From DASUUI01 sp964577965 (lineage in GTDB: Bacteria > Gemmatimonadota > Gemmatimonadetes > Gemmatimonadales > Gemmatimonadaceae), in contig CAZOAT010000002.1 of the NCBI GenBank assembly GCA_964577965.1, positions 7,881 to 71,880 on the forward strand: a stretch of DNA of 64,000 bases, in the 5' to 3' direction. Position 1 is the stretch's first letter. Each line of letters starts with the position of its first letter. Below the pieces are notes generated by a model that made no database searches, was not told where the DNA came from, and saw only the letters and a program-made list of their open reading frames with translations. The translations under genes and the position numbers were made by a program. Below, piece by piece: positions 61,022 through 64,000 of this stretch.

Positions 61022-61938
61022 GCCGCCGGCTCCGCACGTGTGCGAACGCGTACGAGCAACGCCAGCGTGAACGCGGCGAGCCAGATCAGAGAGCCCAGCG
61101 CCTGATGTGCGGACCTCAGGACTGGAGGAAAGCGCATCTCTACCATCGCTGCTGCAAGCAGCACCTGCCCGGCGATCAGAATGAGAGCGAGCAGTGCGCC
61201 ACCTCTGATAACGCTGGACTCCCCACGCCGGCGTGCTCCGATGAAGACACTAATTACGTGCCCCAGTACTACGAAGGCGAGAATCCGGTGCGTCAGGTGG
61301 AGCCAGAGCGGAACGCCTCCGGCAAAGATCTCCCGGCAGTGAGGAAAGCCGGAGCATGAGCCGGCAGCGCCGGGGATGTTCGCTGTGAGCGCGCCGAGTA
61401 CGACGATCACGAAGACTATGGCGGCCAGCCCGGTGGAGCTGCGCAGCGTTCTCGCAGTGGCGGGAGTCCGGGACAGCTGCCGTGCGGCACCGAAGCCACC
61501 AGCCCTGACGGTGAACCAGGTGAGAGTCGCAAGCAGTGCCATCGCCAGGGTGAGGTGCGCTACAACGACGAGTGGCGAGAGGATGAGCTTCACTGTCGCC
61601 GCACCAAGCAGGGCAGCGGCGATCACCAGTCCTGTTGCGAGCGCTGCGGACTTCCGGAGATCCGGTCCACCAGACCGGTGCCTGACAATCGCGGAAATCA
61701 GCAGGGCAACCACGATCAGGGAAAGCGCGAGGGCGAGATACCGGTGGGTGACCTCGATGATGAGGTCCGGCCTGTCGAGTGGCGGAAGCCAGTGACCCTC
61801 GCACTTCGGCCAGTGGTCGCCGCATCCCATCCCGGACCCGGTGATCCGCACGACTGCGCCGAATACAATCTGAAAGAAACCAAGGCCCACCGCGAAGTAG
61901 CCGAGTATTCTCTCCCGTTTGAGAGGGACTACGTTCAC
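61018..61938 (-). CDS. ctaA: Heme A synthase
   Basis: Oxidises the methyl group of heme O to give heme A for the aa3 oxidase. 306 residues, about eight membrane helices. Four heme-ligand histidines are in EVTHRYLA, VVAHLTLA, HLTHRILAF and RSAHQALGS. Conserved extracytoplasmic cysteines are in GMGCGDHWPKC and SCSGFPHC. Start GTG 61938; longer in-frame sequence upstream has shadow-like composition. It follows a subunit-II transmembrane-like gene with a GTGA overlap. Confidence 0.93.
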   Translation of the reverse strand: MNVVPLKRERILGYFAVGLGFFQIVFGAVVRITGSGMGCGDHWPKCEGHWLPPLDRPDLIIEVTHRYLALALSLIVVALLISAIVRHRSGGPDLRKSAALATGLVIAAALLGAATVKLILSPLVVVAHLTLAMALLATLTWFTVRAGGFGAARQLSRTPATARTLRSSTGLAAIVFVIVVLGALTANIPGAAGSCSGFPHCREIFAGGVPLWLHLTHRILAFVVLGHVISVFIGARRRGESSVIRGGALLALILIAGQVLLAAAMVEMRFPPVLRSAHQALGSLIWLAAFTLALLVRVRTRAEPAA

Positions 61939-62228
61939 GGCAGCGCAGCCCACGTGGCGGCGAGCAGGAGTGCCAGCCCCACGGCCGGCACCAGTGTCCA
62001 TACGAGCTCGCGCACGGCAGGCTGTTCCCGCTCGGGAGGCCCCGCGTCCGACCGGCGGTCGGGCGACCACCGCTCACGGTGACGACGCCCGCTCGTCCGC
62101 CTGTCGTCCGTGTAGGCGGTGGACGCCCGCTCGAAACGCCGGATCGCGGACCAGATCAGCGCGCCCTGACCTGCAGCGCAGACCGCGGCGCAAGTCCAGA
62201 AGAGAGCATGGGCAGTGGAAGCGGACAT
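61935..62228 (-). CDS. Cytochrome oxidase subunit II transmembrane-like protein, CuA domain missing
   Basis: 97 residues. Two membrane helices: about 5-27 (TAHALFWTCAAVCAAGQGALIW) and 72-94 (ELVWTLVPAVGLALLLAATW), joined by an arginine-rich loop. The second is close to the WTxxPxxIL segment of COX II transmembrane domains. The CuA-binding cupredoxin domain that should follow is absent, since the frame stops and ctaA begins at once. It may be a separate small subunit or an assembly helper. Start ATG 62228; the upstream frame is a shadow of the divergent permease gene. 52 nt separate it from the permease. Confidence 0.6.
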   Translation of the reverse strand: MSASTAHALFWTCAAVCAAGQGALIWSAIRRFERASTAYTDDRRTSGRRHRERWSPDRRSDAGPPEREQPAVRELVWTLVPAVGLALLLAATWAALP

Positions 62229-62280
62229 CGCGGCGTAAGGTACTCGCCACTTTCGCTCGCGGGCACTACCGTTCCGGCCC

Positions 62281-63648
62281 ATGGAGAACGAGCGTCCTGC
62301 AGCCGAGCTGCACCTTCCGGAAGATCTTCCGCGAAAGCTGGGAGTCTGGTCTGCACTGGCCATCGTGGTCGGGACAACGATCGGTTCGGGCATTTTCAGA
62401 TCACCCGCGGTGATCGCCGACCGCCTCCCGGGCCCGGTGCCGATGATGGGCATCTGGGTCGCGGCCGGGCTGTTCGTGCTGTGCGGTGCTTTGACGCTGG
62501 CGGAGCTGGCTGGCACGTATCCGAGCAGCGGCGGCCCCTACATGTTCATACGGGAGGCGTGGGGGAAGGTGCCCGCGTTCCTGTTCGGATGGACTCAGCT
62601 CGTTCTGATCCGGGCCGCCGCGCTCGGCGGCATCTCAACCGTGTTCGCCGAGTACTCACTGCGGGTTTCCGGGTTCAATCCGGCGGTTGAGCCGTACGCG
62701 GCCTACGTGCACTACCTCGCCGCGGCCGCGATCATCCTGGTGGGGATCTTCAACTATGTAGGGGTGAGGTGGGGCGCGCTGGTACAGAACCTCACGACCG
62801 TCGCCAAGTTCGGTGCGCTCCTCGTGATCATTCTATTCGCTTTCGCGCTCGGCCTGCCACAGACCGGAGGCCACTATACGCCCGCCATTCCGGCTGGCAG
62901 CTTCTCGATGGCGCCCTTCGGACTTGCCATGGTATCGGTTCTCTGGGCGTACGACGGGTGGGCGGACGCGAGCTTCGTGTCGGGCGAGGTGAAGAATCCG
63001 CGGCGCAACCTCCCGATCGCGCTGATAGGCGGTACGGCCGCGATCATCGGGATCTATCTGCTCGCCAACATGGCCTTTCTGGCCGTTCTTCCGGTGGAGG
63101 AGATTCGCCGCTCGCCGCTCGTCGCAGCGGATGTCGCTCAGCTGGTGATGGGCAGTCCTGGCGTGCTCTTCGTCGGTCTTACGGTGGTTGTGTCCACCTT
63201 CGGCGCGCTGAACGGGTCGATGCTGACGGGCCCGAGGACACTATTCGCCCTGGCGGAAAGGGGGTCGGTGTTCAAACCGCTGGGGAAGGTCCACCCGAAG
63301 TTCCAGACGCCACATGTCTCGATCGTTGTGGCCACTGTTCTCGGCGTGGTTTTCGTGCTGTACGCCGATTTTGAGGGGCTGGCCGACGCATTCGTGACCG
63401 GGATAGTGCCGTTCTACGGGCTGGCCGTGGCTGCGATCTACCCGTTACGCCGGCGCGCCGATCACAACCCGCCGTTCAGGGTGCCGGGCTATCCCGTGGT
63501 ACCAGCGCTGTTCGTTCTCGCGACGATCTATCTGCTGGTCAACGCGCTGATAGACCCGTCGAGTCGCTGGTCCACCGCCGGTGTCTTCGCGGTGATTCTG
63601 GCCGGTATCCCGGTCTATTACGCGACACGGCCACGGACACTTTCCTGA
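62281..63648 (+). CDS. APC-family amino-acid permease
   Basis: 455 residues, twelve hydrophobic helices. The first helix carries the substrate motif GTTIGSGIF, and YPSSGGPYMFIREAWG and SVLWAYDGWADASFVSGEVKNPRRNLP are family signatures. Probably an amino-acid/proton or exchanger carrier at the inner membrane. Substrate unknown. Start ATG 62281. The divergent partner is the COX-II-like gene. Confidence 0.92.
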   Translation: MENERPAAELHLPEDLPRKLGVWSALAIVVGTTIGSGIFRSPAVIADRLPGPVPMMGIWVAAGLFVLCGALTLAELAGTYPSSGGPYMFIREAWGKVPAFLFGWTQLVLIRAAALGGISTVFAEYSLRVSGFNPAVEPYAAYVHYLAAAAIILVGIFNYVGVRWGALVQNLTTVAKFGALLVIILFAFALGLPQTGGHYTPAIPAGSFSMAPFGLAMVSVLWAYDGWADASFVSGEVKNPRRNLPIALIGGTAAIIGIYLLANMAFLAVLPVEEIRRSPLVAADVAQLVMGSPGVLFVGLTVVVSTFGALNGSMLTGPRTLFALAERGSVFKPLGKVHPKFQTPHVSIVVATVLGVVFVLYADFEGLADAFVTGIVPFYGLAVAAIYPLRRRADHNPPFRVPGYPVVPALFVLATIYLLVNALIDPSSRWSTAGVFAVILAGIPVYYATRPRTLS

Positions 63649-63718
63649 CGGGCGATCGCGGCATCTGAGTTGGCCGCCCGCCGGTGCTTTTCGTAGCTGA
63701 ATCGTTGCGAGCTTTTTC

Positions 63719-63747
63719 TTGCTGCCTGTGTACCCCGCTCGTAGCTT
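63719..63747 (+). promoter_or_regulatory. Weak candidate promoter for the gene at 63822
   Basis: TTGCTG at 63719-63724 and TAGCTT at 63742-63747, spacing 17 nt, in the 173-nt gap after the permease gene. Both boxes are poor matches, so this is a low-confidence guess. A GGAG ribosome site follows before ATG 63822. Confidence 0.25.
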
Positions 63748-63821
63748 AGTCGCGCTTTCTCCCCCGGATGGTGATCCGCGCGGGTGCATTTTCAGAAGTT
63801 CTTCGGCATAGGAGCCAGCGA

Positions 63822-64000
63822 ATGAAAAGATCTGGTTTGTTAACGACCGCCGCTGCGGCGCTCGGTTTTCTCGTTATCGGCCAAACTGCGCAGGCGCAGG
63901 GCGTGACTACTGGCGCAATCGCCGTGACCGTAACCGATGGCGATCGCAATCCGCGGGTTGGAGCCCGCGTGAGCGCCCGGCACGAGCCGTCCGGCACGAG
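63822..64000 (+). CDS. Probable TonB-dependent receptor (Oar-type), N-terminus only
   Basis: The first 59 codons are visible and the frame runs off the right edge. MKRSGLLTTAAAALGFLVIG, then QTAQAQG gives a clean Sec signal, with cleavage after AQA or AQ. The mature part, GAIAVTVTDGDRNPRVGARV, is the start of a carboxypeptidase-regulatory-like beta domain, as at the N-terminus of Oar/SusC-type outer-membrane receptors common in Gemmatimonadota. A different regulatory-domain protein is possible. Preceded by AGGAG-type ribosome site and a 173-nt gap. Confidence 0.65.
   Translation, partial: MKRSGLLTTAAAALGFLVIGQTAQAQGVTTGAIAVTVTDGDRNPRVGARVSARHEPSGT

Noticed and set aside
1..64000. CRISPR arrays, tRNA or rRNA genes, insertion sequences, attachment sites
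   Set aside because: I saw no regularly spaced repeats, cloverleaf-like intergenic segments, transposase genes or flanking inverted repeats. Short intergenic gaps leave little room.

Overview
This window is GC-rich, almost gap-free bacterial chromosome, with no tRNA, rRNA, CRISPR array or insertion sequence that I can see. The best guess at the source is a Gemmatimonadota-like soil bacterium. That rests on the style of the proteins: the right-edge protein looks like the start of an Oar/SusC-type TonB receptor with an N-terminal carboxypeptidase-regulatory domain, and there are aa3-type oxidase assembly genes, a DsbA-VKOR pair, an M16 protease and many small lineage-type lipoproteins. This is an inference and not proven by a marker gene. 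No stretch longer than about 175 bases lacks a gene. Genes commonly overlap by 4 nt (ATGA/GTGA), so translational coupling within long operons is the rule.

Layout. Positions 1-5046 (minus): thrC (cut by the edge), queE and queC for 7-deazaguanine synthesis, a DCC thiol protein, and aguA/aguB for making putrescine from agmatine. Positions 5128-18274 (plus): a DUF1003 membrane protein, then an eleven-gene glycoconjugate operon (two nucleotide-sugar SDRs, a medium-chain dehydrogenase, a Gfo/Idh/MocA oxidoreductase, a GT4 and three tandem CgeB-like glycosyltransferases, a methyltransferase, an unusual glycoside hydrolase and a histidine phosphatase), and a coupled DUF2254 protein. Positions 18262-24402: aconitase, a patatin-ferredoxin fusion, a kynureninase-like PLP enzyme and PsuG. 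Positions 24461-29251: two TPR proteins and an M16 metalloprotease. Positions 29256-34840: a membrane/TIM-barrel protein, a CDP-alcohol phosphatidyltransferase, an odd alpha/beta-hydrolase and the DsbA-VKOR pair.

Positions 34894-45110: acetyl-CoA synthetase (minus), then a tetrapyrrole operon (siroheme-decarboxylase-like AhbA/B fusion, CobA-HemD fusion, hemC, hemB) coupled to an AbgT-type transporter, a lipoprotein and msrA. Positions 45244-49122: small membrane proteins including a 53-residue one, an aldo/keto reductase, an FRG-domain protein, DUF2905, DUF167 and Nudix genes. Positions 49119-56304 (minus): an aquaporin, then a seven-gene operon running from DUF92 through B12-type radical SAM, a geranylgeranyl-reductase-like flavoprotein, flavin reductase, methyltransferase and SRPBCC protein to FabF, which looks like a small lipid or polyketide pathway. 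Positions 56363-63648: a V4R-like protein with an M24 peptidase, two lipoproteins, ctaB, ctaA, a subunit-II transmembrane-only protein and an amino-acid permease. The window ends inside the putative TonB receptor.

The strongest candidates for undescribed biology are the glycoconjugate operon, whose hydrolase reads as a circularly permuted GH-A barrel (beta4-beta8 before beta1-beta3), the FabF-to-DUF92 operon, the patatin-ferredoxin fusion, and the siroheme-decarboxylase-like gene in the heme operon.
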